DNA from: Megalonaias nervosa
Lineage: Eukaryota > Mollusca > Bivalvia > Unionida > Unionidae
Length of the DNA stretch: 64,000 nucleotides
Assembly: GCA_016617855.1 (NCBI GenBank)
Contig: JAECUM010001166.1
Location: 1 to 64,000, forward strand
Reading direction: 5' to 3'
The notes beneath the pieces were generated by a model. That model made no database searches. It saw nothing but the letters and a program-made list of their open reading frames with translations, and was not told where the DNA came from. How positions within the stretch are numbered: position 1 is the stretch's first letter; each line of letters starts with the position of its first letter. Positions 1-15,021 of this stretch are shown here, in pieces. The position numbers and the translations under genes were made by a program.

Positions 1-57
1 CACAGCAAGTACTCTTCTCCCAAGACCAAGAGTATTAACTATAGATAGATAGATAGC

Positions 58-96
<39 letters not shown>

Positions 97-1777
97 GTAG
101 ATAGATAGATATGCAACAAACTGACAACGAAGAGTGCAAAACTAGTTTCTAACAAGCATAACCGCTTTCGACTCTAAAAGAGTCTTTTTCAAAGGCAAAT
201 ACAAAATAAGGACAAGACAAACAAAAACAACAGAACATCGTTGAGATTACACAATGTTTCATGACTATTTCTACAAGGAAAAAAGTTTGAAATGTTTTGT
301 TTCAACTAGTTTACTTCAATTGATGATGATCATGCTGAAAAATAGTTTATATTGATCTAAAAAAACGATGAGCCATATCGCCATCTGTTATTTTATGTAA
401 ATTTATGTAACAGCAAATTACATCCCGGATATTTCATTGTTATAGTAGTAATTATAGGTCACTGGATGACTAATAAGCAAATTTAGATAATTATTTTAAA
501 GACAATGTGCCGGCTGCAAAAAGATGATTGTATTTGTGCGTGGGTGTCTTTCTAGTTTTCTTGGTTTAAATCGCTTGGTTTCAATGTTCTAAGGCGTCAT
601 ATCCAGTAAGATTCCTTTTCTTTCCTGGTTTCGAAACTCCAGTTGGATTTTGAGCAATTACAGTAAGTGTCATATCACTGAAATGTTGCCAGTTGGTTAG
701 TGATTGGCGTTGACTAGGATGTGTTTGTGGTATTTTGGTCTCCGGTATGCTACTACTGTAGACTTTTTTTTTATAATTGCGTCATGCATTATGGCAGAGG
801 CGGTTGTACTGCATATCTGACACTAATGTGATATGTTTGATTATATGTTGAAAATTATTTCATAGATCATATATGGCATTCCATACAAACTCAGGAGTAA
901 AAGCATAAAAACAATCAACTGAAAATCCTGCTTTGTTTTGTTTTTTTTTGTTTTTCTTTGTTTTTGTTTTTTTGTTTTGTTTTGGGGTTTTTTTTCTTCA
1001 GATAAATGAAGCCATGCAGTGATTCGAATGCTCCATATTCACTGTAGTCCTATCAATAAATCGGATTTCACATGGTGTAACAATATTGACCGCTACAATT
1101 ATGCTTTAAATACCAAGTCCTTAGGTTCTTACAAGTTCTTGCACTTAGTAACTTATTACTGATTAACAAAGTACTCGGCTATTATCCTAAAACAAAAACA
1201 AAAACAAACTCATTGAGTGTGAGGTCACTTACTCAACTGCTGCATTTTAAGACGTGTTCTAGGTCTCTCCTATACCATACTAGAAAAAAGCTACCATATT
1301 AAGGTAATATCTGAAACAAGACTACCACCTTCAATGGAGCTGATAAAATGTTATAATTGTGGTACAGACACAAAATCAAGACAGATGAGACGTAAACATA
1401 CTCTTCAGACTCTTCGTTCAAAATTAAACTTGATAAGAAACTCAAAGGAGAATTTATACATCCTCACATAGTATGACAATTATAAATTTCAGTATACCTG
1501 TGGCTGGACCACAAACTACTGATGTTTCCACCAGCATACTAAAGCGAAAATACTCACAAAATGGATATCGGCAAATGAAGCATACAGTTTAAACAGGATA
1601 GAAAGAATTGGCCAAAATAGAGGAAAGCAGTTCTTAACCGAGTCAAAAAAAAAAAAACAAACGAAAGAGCCGTGTACCTGGAGTAAATAGATCGCAGCAT
1701 ACGATCTGGCCGATTTATGTATGACCAATTAATTCAACTGTCCTCTATCCGCATAGATTTAATTCATTCTCTGTATT

Positions 1778-1837
<60 letters not shown>

Positions 1838-3528
1838 GGTTCACCTTCCAAATCACTTAGTTTATACATTTGCTAATTCAAGGTACCTCGTAAAGGTGTT
1901 TTGTATCGCTGATTGGAAGTTTTAAACAGGTTTTTTCCGCGTCGCCTTCTGTGAAAACATACTGAAAAAGACTAAATGAGTAAGAATATTACAGTCTAAT
2001 GCAGCTCTAAATAAATGTTCTTTTAAGTTATAAATACAAGTTGGTCCAGTAGAACATCCTGAGCGTTTTTGGCTATTGTTAAAAACCTCTTTAAATTTGG
2101 GAAAACAATATAGATTGACGCCTTGTGTTTGCATTTTGTCTGTTGTTTTTTATAAGACTTCGTTTACAACAGAACTATCGATACAAACATAATTCATGAT
2201 ATGTTAAGCAAAGTCATCAAATCACCAATTGAATCAAGTATATACATTTAAAAGAACATTGAATGCATTCAACAGTTTATGATTGCTTTCACGTGTAGTC
2301 GCAGGTCTTAAGAGCGCGATAATGAAAAACATTGCTGTAATTAAATGTTTCATTTTGGGACTGATTATATTGATGATAAATGTTTGACCGCTATATAAAA
2401 TATTAATCTTTCTATATATTTACTGAAGTTCTCTGCGTTTAACTTCTAAATTCGGTTAGTGATGATTCGATCTCACCTGAGCGGGATTTTTCATTTGATT
2501 TATATATGTTCTCTCCTGTTTGAATACTAAGTAGGGAAATGATGAATTTGGGGCGGATACAGCTCATTTAATAATCATAAAATAATTTTTGCATATCAAG
2601 GATGTCTTTTCAATATCTTCAAGTGTGTAAAATCTCGCCGCAAACAGGACGCTTTAATTTTACAGATGGGTCGGATAATTAGGCAATTTCATTACAACTC
2701 TACAATGAATTCATGCGTATTTCCAATAGCATTTTGATGTACTGCTTTCGTAAATGTCGTAGATTTATTTGCATGTATTGGACGTGTATGGTATAAATTA
2801 TCGTGAGTTTCCCAACACTGTTGTCTCACATGCATGAAATATTTTTAAAAAATACCTGGGACTGTTATACGCACCAGCTTTTCTTCTTATACTTTAGCTA
2901 AGTAGTTGGTATTTGATGCTTGGATCTAAAGGGAGATGATACGTTTTTGCAACGTGTAATTTGATAGCGAAAATCTCTGTACAAGTTTTCCACCGGACCA
3001 TCGAGGACAAGGTTTCGGGCGTGTGTATCTCCAGCTTTGGAAGAAAGATACACTCCAAAATCGCGAACAAGCACTATGCGTGTCAACGGAGACCTTCCTA
3101 CAAATCATCATTTTATGTTATTGTAGGCTAAAATAGTTGGCAGAAGCAAGATTTCACCCTCTTTTTTCACCGAGAACGTCCTCGGTTGGAGGTCTGTCCT
3201 TGGTACGTTGGTGTGTAATATCATGAATGTCCTCGGCTTACACCAAATACAAACGTACAGGCACAAACACACAATATGTTTTGTTTTTTTTTAAAATGCA
3301 AGGTGCGCCATAACCAACATTTTTAAAATGATCCCTATTCTATCATTCCTTTTCGCACACTTTAACATAAATTATTATTCGTGCAAAACAGATATAACAC
3401 ACAAAATGCCTTAAATACTGCACGTAGCAGCTACATGAAGCGACAAGTCCTACATGTATGTATGCATGTATGTATGTATGTATGTATGCTGGTATGTATG
3501 CACATATGTATGTATGTATCTTTGTGTC

Positions 3529-3711
3529 GACCTCTCCGCTGGCGTAAGTGGTTAGAGCGTCCGCCTCGGTATCGGAATATCACGGGTTCGAACCCCGTCC
3601 AAGTCATACCAAAGACTTATAAAAATGTTACTGGCAGCTGCCTGACTTGGCATTCAGCATTAAGCGGTTACTTTTAGGACTGGTAGGTATATTTAGCGAC
3701 AAGTCCTAAGT
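3529..3711 (+). mobile_element. tRNA-derived SINE, 5' half only (unit 1)
   Basis: A tRNA-like head has an A-box-like 'gcgtaagtggttagagcg' and a B box 'gggttcgaaccccg', then the SINE body as far as 'ttaggactgg'. There the copy breaks off and (ATGT)n follows. Because it ends inside a SINE body and repeats elsewhere with the same body, it is a SINE fragment and not a functional tRNA gene. The matching copies in the other units start at 7863, 12305 and 16705. Confidence 0.8.
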
Positions 3712-3956
3712 GTATGTATGCATGCATGTATGTATGTATGTATGTATGTATGTATGTATGTATGCATGTATGTATGTATGTATGTATGTATGTATGTATC
3801 TATGTGTGAATGTATGTATGTACGCTCGTACATGCGTACGTACCTACCTACCTACGTATGTATGTATGGATGTATGTATGCACGCACGCACGCACGTACC
3901 TACGTATGTATGTATGTATGGACATATGTATGTATGTACGTATGTATGTATGTGTC

Positions 3957-4273
3957 GACCTCTCCGCTGGCGTAAGTGATTAGGGCGTCCGCCTCGGTAC
4001 CGGAATATCTCGGGTTCGAACCCCGTCCGAGTCATGCCAAAAACTTATAAAAATGTTACTAGCAGCTGAATGACTTGGCATTCATCATTAAGGGGTCACT
4101 TTTAGGACTTGTCGACCTGGTTTCAGGTGGTACATGATGCTACATGTCTGCGGCATCATGTCCTAGTGGTGGACATCAGTATGAAGTGCCACAATGCAGA
4201 CGTGGCGATATGAGTGAAAAATTATTAAAGCTACGTTACAGATCTAAGTCACACACACACACACACACACACA
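3957..4273 (+). mobile_element. tRNA-derived SINE, full length with (CA)n tail (unit 1)
   Basis: tRNA-like head with B box 'gggttcgaaccccg', body through 'gtcgacctggtttcagg' and 'gctacatgtctgcggcatc', and a (CA)n tail. It is the same family as the solo copies at 24590, 28653, 30689 and 42723. It lies immediately downstream of (ATGT)n. Confidence 0.85.
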
Positions 4274-4330
4274 ATATATATATAAACATCCACAGCAAGT
4301 ACTCTTCTCCCAAGACCAAGAGTATTCACT

Positions 4331-4369
<39 letters not shown>

Positions 4370-6104
4370 TGCAACAAACTGACAACGAAGAGTGCAAAAC
4401 TAGTTTCTAACAAGCATAACCGCTTTCGACTCTAAAAGAGCCTTTTTCAAAGGCAAATACAAAATAAGGACAAGACAAACAAAAACAAGAGAAAATCGTT
4501 GAGATTACACAATGTTTCATGACTATTTCTACAAGGAAAAAGGTTTGAAATGTTTTGTTTCAACTAGTTTACTTCAATTGATGATGATGCTGAAAAATAG
4601 TTTATCTTGACCTATTTCTACAAGAAAAAAATGCTTGAAATGTTTTATTTCATCTAGATTACTTCAATTGATGATGATCATGCTGAAAAATAGTTTATAT
4701 TGATCTAAAAAAACGATGAGCCATATCGCCATCTGTTATTTTATGTAAATTTATGTAACAGCAAATTACATCCCGGATATTTCATTGTTATAGTAGTAAT
4801 TATAGGTCACTGGATGACTAATAAGCAAATTTAGATAATTATTTTAAAGACAATGTGCCGGCTGCAAAAAGATGATTGTATTTGTGCGTGGGTGTCTTTC
4901 TAGTTTTCTTGGTTTAAATCGCTTGGTTTCAATGTTCTAAGGCGTCATATCCAGTAAGATTCCTTTTCTTTCCTGGTTTCGAAACTCCAGTTGGATTTTG
5001 AGCAATTACAGTAAGTGTCATATCACTGAAATGTTGCCAGTTGGTTAGTGATTGGCGTTGACTAGGATGTGTTTGTGGTATTTTGGTCTCCGGTATGCTA
5101 CTACTGTATTCTTTTTTTTTAAATTGTGTCATGCATTATGGCAGAGGCGGTTGTACTGCATATCTGACACTAATGTGATATGCTTGATTATATGTTGAAA
5201 ATTATTTCATAGATCATATATGGCATTCCATACAAACTCAGGAGTAAAAGCATAAAAACAATCAACTGAAAACCCTACTTTGTTTTGTTTGCTTTTTTGT
5301 TTTATTTGTTTTGTTTTTTTTTCTTCAGATAAATGAAGCCATGCAGTGCTTCGAATGCTCCATATTCACTGTAGTCCTATCAATAAATCGGATTTCACAT
5401 GGTGTAACAATATTGACCGCTACAATTATGCTTTAAATACCAAGTCCTTAGGTTCTTACAAGTTCTTGCACTTAGTAACTTATTACTGATTAACAAAGTA
5501 CTCGGCTATTATCCTAAAACAAAAACAAAAACAAACTCATTGAGTGTGAGGTCACTTACTCAACTGCTGCATTTTAAGACGTGTTCTAGGTCTCTCCTAT
5601 ACCATACTAGAAAAAAGCTACCATATTAAGGTAATATCTGAAACAAGACTACCACCTTCAATGGAGCTGATAAAATGTTATAATTGTGGTACAGACACAA
5701 AATCAAGACAGATGAGACGTAAACATACTCTTCAGACTCTTCGTTCAAAATTAAACTTGATAAGAAACTCAAAGGAGAATTTATACATCCTCACATAGTA
5801 TGACAATTATAAATTTCAGTATACCTGTGGCTGGACCACAAACTACTGATGTTTCCACCAGCATACTAAAGCGAAAATACTCACAAAATGGATATCGGCA
5901 AATGAAGCATACAGTTTAAACAGGATAGAAAGAATTGGCCAAAATAGAGGAAAGCAGTTCTTAACCGAGTCAAAAAAAAAAAAACAAACGAAAGAGCCGT
6001 GTACCTGGAGTAAATAGATCGCAGCATACGATCTGGCCGATTTATGTATGACCAATTAATTCAACTGTCCTCTATCCGCATAGATTTAATTCATTCTCTG
6101 TATT

Positions 6105-6164
<60 letters not shown>

Positions 6165-7862
6165 GGTTCACCTTCCAAATCACTTAGTTTATACATTTGC
6201 TAATTCAAGGTACCTCATAAAGGTGTTTTGTATCGCTGATTGGAAGTTTTAAACAGGTTTTTTCCGCGTCGCCTTCTGTGAAAACATACTGAAAAAGACT
6301 AAATGAGTAAGAATATTACAGTCTAATGCAGCTCTAAATAAATGTTCTTTTAAGTTATAAATACAAGTTGGTCCAGTAGAACATCCTGAGCGTTTTGGCT
6401 ATTGTTAAAAACCTCTTTAAATTTGGGAAAACAATATAGATTGACGCCTTGTGTTTGCATTTTGTCTGTTGTTTTTTATAAGACTTCGTTTACAACAGAA
6501 CTATCGATACAAACATAATTCATGATATGTTAAGCAAAGTCATCAAATCACCAATTGAATCAAGTATATACATTTAAAAGAACATTGAATGCATTCAACA
6601 GTTTATGATTGCTTTCACGTGTAGTCGCAGGTCTTAAGAGCGCGATAATGAAAAACATTGCTGTAATTAAATGTTTCATTTTGGGACTGATTATATTGAT
6701 GATAAATGTTTGACCGCTATATAAAATATTAATCTTTCTATATATTTACTGAAGTTCTGTGCGTGTAACTTCCAAATTCGGTTAGTGATGATTCGATCTC
6801 ACCTGAGCGGGATTTTTCATTTGATTTATATATGTTCTCTCCTGTTTGAATACTAAGTAGGGAAATGATGAATTTGGGACGGATACAACTCATTTAATAA
6901 TCATAAAATAATTTTTGCATATCAAGGATGTCTTTTCAATATCTTCACGTGTGTAAAATCTCGCCGCAAACAGGACGCTTTAATTTTACAGATGGGTCGG
7001 ATAATTAGGCAATTTCATTACAACTCTACAATGAATTCATGCGTATTTCCAATAGCATTTTGATGTACTGCTTTCGTAAATGTCGTAGATTTATTTGCAT
7101 GTATTGGACGTGTATGGTATAAATTATCGTGAGTTTCCCAACACTGTTGTCTCACATGCATGAAATATTTTTAAAAAATACCTGGGACTGTTATACGCAC
7201 CAGCTTTTCTTCTTATACTTTAGCTAAGTAGTTGGTATTTGATGCTTGGATCTAAAGGGAGATGATACGTTTTTGCAACGTGTAATTTGATAGCGAAAAT
7301 CTCTGTACAAGTTTTCCACCGGACCATCGAGGACAAGGTTTCGGGCGTGTGTATCTCCAGCTTTGGAAGAAAGATACACTCCAAAATCGCGAACAAGCAC
7401 CAAGCGTGTAAACGGGGACCTTCCTACAAATCATCATTTTATGTTATTGTAGGCTAAAATAGTTGGCAGAAGCAAGATTTTACCCTCTTTTTTCACCGAG
7501 AACGTCCTCGGTTGGAGGTCTGTCCTTGGTACGTTGGTGTGTAATATCACGAATGTCCTCGGCTTACACCAAATACAAACGTACAGGCACAAACACACAA
7601 TATGTTTTGTTTTTTTTTAAAATGCAAGGTGCGCCATAACCAACATTTTTAAAATGATCCCTATTCTATCATTCCTTTTCGCACACTTTAACATAAATTA
7701 TTATTCGTGCAAAACAGATATAACACACAAAATGCCTTAAATACTGCACGTAGCAGCTACATGAAGCGACAAGTCCTCCATGTATGTATGTATGTATGTA
7801 TGTATGTATGTATGTATGTATGCTGGTATGTATGCACATATGTATGTATGTATCTTTGTGTC

Positions 7863-8040
7863 GACCTCTCCGCTGGCGTAAGTGGTTAGAGCGTCCGCCT
7901 CGGTATCGGAATATCACGGGTTCGAACCCCGTCCAAGTCATACCAAAGACTTATAAAAATGTTACTGGCAGCTGCCTGACTTGGCATTCAGCATTAAGCG
8001 GTTACTTTTAGGACTGGTAGGTATATTTAGCGACAAGACC
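7863..8040 (+). mobile_element. tRNA-derived SINE, 5' half (unit 2)
   Basis: Copy of the truncated SINE of unit 1, ending at the same point after 'ttaggactgg' and followed by 'cgacaag' and (ATGT)n. Confidence 0.8.
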
Positions 8041-8298
8041 TAAGTGTATGTATGTATGTATGTATGTATGTATGTATGTATGTATATGTGTATGTATGTA
8101 TGCATGTATGTATGTATGTATGTATGTATGTATGTATGTATGTATGTGTGAGTGTATGTATGTACGCTCGTACATGCGTACGTACGTACCTACCTACGTA
8201 TGTATGTATGGATGTATGTATGCACGCACGCTCGCACGTACCTACGTATGTATGTATGTATGGACATATGTATGTACGTATGTATGTATGTATGTGTC

Positions 8299-8701
<403 letters not shown>

Positions 8702-8744
8702 ATCCACAGCAAGTACTCTTCTCCCAAGACCAAGAGTATTCACT

Positions 8745-8787
<43 letters not shown>

Positions 8788-10536
8788 TGCAACAAACTGA
8801 CAACGAAGAGTGCAAAACTAGTTTCTAACAAGCATAACCGCTTTCGACTCTAAAAGAGTCTTTTTCAAAGGCAAATACAAAATAAGGACAAGACAAACAA
8901 AAACAAGAGAAAATCGTTGAGATTACACAATGTTTCATGACTATTTCTACAAGGAAAAGGTTTGAAATGTTTTGTTTCAACTAGTTTACTTCAATTGATG
9001 ATGATGCTGAAAAATAGTTTATCTTGACCTATTTCTACAAGAAAAAAATGCTTGAAATGTTTTATTTCATCTAGTTTACTTCAATTGATGATGATCATGC
9101 TGAAAATAGTTTCTATTGATCTAAAAAAACGATGAGCCATATCGCCATCTGTTATTTTATGTAAATTTATGTAACAGCAAATTACATCCCGGATATTTCA
9201 TTGTTATAGTAGTAATTATAGGTCACTGGATGACTAATAAGCAAATTTAGATAATTATTTTAAAGACAATGTGCCGGCTGCAAAAAGATGATTGTATTTG
9301 TGCGTGGGTGTCTTTCTAGTTTTCTTGGTTTAAATCGCTTGGTTTCAATGTTCTAAGGCGTCATATCCAGTAAGATTCCTTTTCTTTCCTGGTTTCGAAA
9401 CTCCAGTTGGATTTTGAGCAATTACAGTAAGTGTCATATCACTGAAATGTTGCCAGTTGGTTAGTGATTGGCGTTGACTAGGATGTGTTTGTGGTATTTT
9501 GGTCTCCGGTATGCTACTACTGTAGTCTTTTTTTTTAAATTGTGTCATGCATTATGGCAGAGGCGGTTGTACTGCATATCTGACACTAATGTGATATGTT
9601 TGATTATATGTTGAAAATTATTTCATAGATCATATATGGCATTCCATACAAACCCAGGAGTAAAAGCATAAAAACAATCAACTGAAAATCCTGCTTTGTT
9701 TTTTTTTTTTTTTGTTTTTCTTTGTTTTTGTTTTTTTGTTTTGTTTTGGGGTTTTTTTTCTTCAGATAAATGAAGCCATGCAGTGCTTCGAATGCTCCAT
9801 ATTCACTGTAGTCCTATCAATAAATCGGATTTCACATGGTGTAACAATATTGACCGCTACAATTATGCTTTAAATACCAAGTCCTTAGGTTCTTACAAGT
9901 TCTTGCACTTAGTAACTTATTACTGATTAACAAAGTACTCGGCTATTATCCTAAAACAAAAACAAAAACAAACTCATTGAGTGTGAGGTCACTTACTCAA
10001 CTGCTGCATTTTAAGACGTGTTCTAGGTCTCTCCTATACCATACTAGAAAAAAACTACCATATTAAGGTAATATCTGAAACAAGACTACCACCTTCAATG
10101 GAGCTGATAAAATGTTATAATTGTGGTACAGACACAAAATCAAGACAGATGAGACGTAAACATATTCTTCGGACTCTTCGTTCAAAATTAAACTTGATAA
10201 GAAACTCAAAGGAGAATTTATACATCCTCACATAGTATGACAATTATAAATTTCAGGATACCTGTGGCTGGACCACAAACTACTGATGTTTCCACCAGCA
10301 TACTAAAGCGAAAATACTCACAAAATGTATATCGGCAAATGAAGCATACAGTTTAAACAGGATAGAAAGAATTGGCCAAAATAGAGAAAAGCAGTTTTTA
10401 ACCGAGTCAAACAAACCAAACGAGAGAGCCGTGTACCTGGAGTAAATAGATCGCAGCATACGATCTGGCCGATTTATGTATGACCAATTAATTCAACTGT
10501 CCTTTATCCGCATAGATTTAATTCATTCTCTGTATT

Positions 10537-10584
<48 letters not shown>

Positions 10585-12304
10585 GGTACACCTTCCAAAT
10601 CACGTAGTTTATACATTTGCTAATTCAAGGTACCTCGTAAAGGTGTTTTGTATCGCTGATTGGAAGTTTTAAACAGGTTTTTTCCGCGTCGCCTTCTGTG
10701 AAAACATACTGAAAAAGACTAAATGAGTAAGAATATTACAGTCTAATGCAGCTCTAAATAAATGTTCTTTTAAGTTATAAATACAAGTTGGTCCAGTAGA
10801 ACATCCTGAGCGTTTTGGCTATTGTTAAAAACCTCTTTAAATTTGGGAAAACAATGTAGATTGACGCCTTGTGTTTGCATTTTTGTGTTGTTTTTTATAA
10901 GACTTCGTTTACAACAGAACTATCGATACAAACATAATTCATGATATGTTAAGCAAAGTCATCAAATCACCAATTGAATCAAGTATATACATTAAAAAGA
11001 ACATTGAATGCATTCAACAGTTTATGATTGCTTTCACGTGTAGTCGCAGGTCTTAAGAGCGCGATAATGAAAAACATTGCTGTAATTAAATGTTTCATTT
11101 TGGGACTGATTATATTGATGATAAATGTTTGACCGCTATATAAAATATTAATCTTTCTATATATTTACTGAAGTTCTGTGCGTGTAACTTCCAAATTCGG
11201 TTAGTGATGATTCGATCTCACCTGAGCGGGATTTTTCATTTCATTCATATATGTTCTCTCCTGTTTGAATACTAAGTAGGCAAATGATGAATTTGGGGCG
11301 GATACAGCTCATTTAATAATCATAAAATAAATTTTGCATATCAAGGATGTCTTTTCAATATCTTTACGTGTGTAAAATCTCGCCGCAAACAGGACGCTTT
11401 AATTTTACAGATGGGTCGGATAATTAGGCAATTTCATTACAACTCTACAATGAATTCATGCGTATTTCCAATAGCATTTTGATGTACTGCTTTCGTAAAT
11501 GTCGTAGATTTATTTGCATGTATTGGACGTGTATGGTATAAATTATCGTGAGTTTCCCAACACTATTGTCTCACATGCATGAAATATTTTTAAAAAATAC
11601 CAGGGACTGTTATACGCACCAGCTTTTCTTCTTATAGTTTAGCTAAGTAGTTGGTATTTGATGCTTGGATCTAAAGGGAGATAATACGTTTTTGCAACGT
11701 GTAATTTGATAGCGAAGATCTCTGTACAAGTTTTCCACCGGACCATCGAGGACAAGGTTTCGGGCGTGTGTATCTCCAGCTTTGCAAGAAAGATACACTC
11801 CAAAATCGCGAACAAGCACCAAGCGTGTAAACGGGGACCTTCCTACAAATCATCATTTTATGTTATTGTAGGCTAAAATAGTTGGTAGAAGCAAGATTTT
11901 ACCCTTTTTTCACCGAGGACGTCCTCGGTTGGAGGTCTGTCCTCGGTACGTTGGTGTGTAATCTCATGAATGTCCTCGGTTTACACCAAATACAAACGTA
12001 CAGGCACAAACACACAATATGTTTTGTTTTTTTTTTAAAATGCAAGGTGCGCCATATCCAACATTTTTAAAATGATCCCTATTCTATCATTCCTTTTCGC
12101 ACACTTTAATATAAATTATTATTCATGCAAAACAAATATAAAACACAATATGCCTTAAATACTGCACGTAGCAGCTACATGAAGCGACAAGTCCTACATG
12201 TATGTATGTATGCATGTATGTATGTATGTATGTATGTATGTATGTATGTATGTATGTATGCATGCTTGTATGTATGGACATATGTATGTATGTATCTTTG
12301 TGTC

Positions 12305-12482
12305 GACCTCTCCGCTGGCGTAAGTGGTTAGAGCGTCCGCCTCGGTATCGGAATATCACGGGTTCGAACCCCGTCCGAGTCATACCAAAGACTTATAAAA
12401 ATGTTACTGGCAGCTGCCTGACTTGGCATTCGGCATTAAGCGGTTACTTTAGGACTGGTAGGTATATTTAGCGACACGTCCT
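12305..12482 (+). mobile_element. tRNA-derived SINE, 5' half (unit 3)
   Basis: Truncated SINE copy equivalent to the one at 3529; same break after 'aggactgg'. Confidence 0.8.
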
Positions 12483-12722
12483 AAGTGTATGTATGTATGT
12501 ATGTATGTTGTCTGCATGTATGTATGTATGCATGTATGTATGTATGTATGTATGTATGTATGTGTGAATGTATTTATGTAAGCTCGTACACGCGTACGTA
12601 CCTACCTACCTACGTATTTATGTATGTATGGATGTATGTATGTATGTACGCACGCTCGCACGTACCTACGTATGTATGTATGTATGGATATATGTATGAA
12701 TGTACGTATGCATGTATGTGTC

Positions 12723-13125
<403 letters not shown>

Positions 13126-13167
13126 ATCCACAGCAAGTACTCTTCTCCCAAGACCAAGAGTATCACT

Positions 13168-13210
<43 letters not shown>

Positions 13211-14961
13211 TGCAACAAACTGACAACGAAGAGTGCAAAACTAGTTTCTAACAAGCATAACCGCTTTCGACTCTAAAAGAGTCTTTTTCAAAGGCAAATA
13301 CAAAATAAGGACAAGACAAACAAAAACAAGAGAAAATCGTTGAGATTACACAATGTTTCATGACTATTTCTAGAAGGAAATAGGTTTGAAATGTTTTGTT
13401 TCAACTAGTTTACTTCAATTGATGATGATGCTGAAAAATAGTTTATCTTGACCTATTTCTACAAGAAAAAAATGCTTGAAATGTTTTATTTCATCTAGTT
13501 TACTTCAATTGATGATGATCATGCTGAAAGATAGTTTCTATTGATCTAAAAAAACGATGAGCCATATCGCCATCTGTTATTTTATGTAAATTTATGTAAC
13601 AGCAAATTACATCCCGGATATTTCATTGTTATAGTAGTAATTATAGGTCATTGGATGACTAATAAGCAAATTTAGATAATTATTTTAAAGACAATGTGCC
13701 GGCTGCAAAAAGATGATTGTATTTGTGCGTGGGTGTCTTTCTAGTTTTCTTGGTTTAAATCGCTTGGTTTCAATGTTCTAAGGCGTCATATCCAGTAAGA
13801 TTCCTTTTCTTTCCTGGTTTCGAAACTCCAGTTGGATTTTGAGCAATTACAGTTAAGTGTCATATCACTGAAGCGTTGCCAGTTGGTTAGTGATTGGCGT
13901 TGACTAGGATGTGTTTGTGGTATTTTGGTCTCCGGTATGCTACTACTGTAGTCTTTTTTTTTAAATTGTGTCATGCATTATGGCAGAGGCGGTTGTACTG
14001 CATATCTGACACTAATGTGATATGTTTGATTATATGTTGAAAATTATTTCATAGATCATATATGGCATTCCATACAAACTCAGGAGTAAAAGCATAAAAA
14101 CAATCAACTGAAAATCCTGCTTTGTTTTGTTTTTTTTTGTTTTTCTTTGTTTTTGTTTTTTTGTTTTGTTTTGGGGTTTTTTTTCTTCAGATAAATGAAG
14201 CCATGCAGTGATTCGAATGCTCCATATTCACTGTAGTCCTATCAATAAATCGGATTTCACATGGTGTAACAATATTGACCGCTACAATTATGCTTTAAAT
14301 ACCAAGTCCTTAGGTTCTTACAAGTTCTTGCACTTAGTAACTTATTACTGATTAACAAAGTACTCGGCTATTATCCTAAAACAAAAACAAAAACAAACTC
14401 ATTGAGTGTGAGGTCACTTACTCAACTGCTGCATTTTAAGACGTGTTCTGGGTCTCTCCTATACCATACTAGAAAAAAGCTACCATATTAAGGTAATATC
14501 TGAAACAAGACTACCACCTTCAATGGAGCTGATAAAATGTTATAATTGTGGTACAGACACAAAATCAAGACAGATGAGACGTAAACATACTCTTCAGACT
14601 CTTCGTTCAAAATTAAACTTGATAAGAAACTCAAAGGAGAATTTATACATCCTCACATAGTATGACAATTATAAATTTCAGGATACCTGTGGCTGGACCA
14701 CAAACTACTGATGTTTCCACCAGCATACTAAAGCGAAAATACTCACAAAATGGATATCGGCAAATGAAGCATACAGTTTAAACAGGATAGAAAGAATTGG
14801 CCAAAATAGAGGAAAGCAGTTCTTAACCGAGTCAAACAAACCAAACGAGAGAGCCGTGTACCTGGAGTAAATAGATCGCAGCATACGATCTGGCCGATTT
14901 ATGTATGACCAATTAATTCAACTGTCCTCTATCCGCATAGATTTAATTCATTCTCTGTATT

Positions 14962-15021
<60 letters not shown>

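Larger units (their letters stand above)
1..4290. repeat. Array unit 1
   Basis: This unit begins with a (GATA)n tract at about 43-110, has (CT)n at 1779-1835, (ATGT)n arrays at about 3450-3520 and 3712-3955, and ends in a short (CA)n followed by a few TA. It lacks a duplication of roughly 100 bp containing 'ctatttctacaag' that is present near the start of units 2-5 (around 4520-4700 in unit 2), which explains its shorter period. Confidence 0.9.

Noticed and set aside
3529..3611. Functional tRNA gene
   Set aside because: A and B boxes are present, but the acceptor stem does not pair and the same head is joined to a SINE body in many copies.
3381..3979. Frames rich in Met-Tyr-Val-Cys in the array
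   Set aside because: Products of (ATGT)n; the same applies to the equivalents in units 2-4.
5843..6055. 70-codon hydrophobic minus-strand ORF in array units
   Set aside because: Open in units 1 and 2, but interrupted or altered in units 3-5, and partly encoded by an A-rich tract that varies in length.
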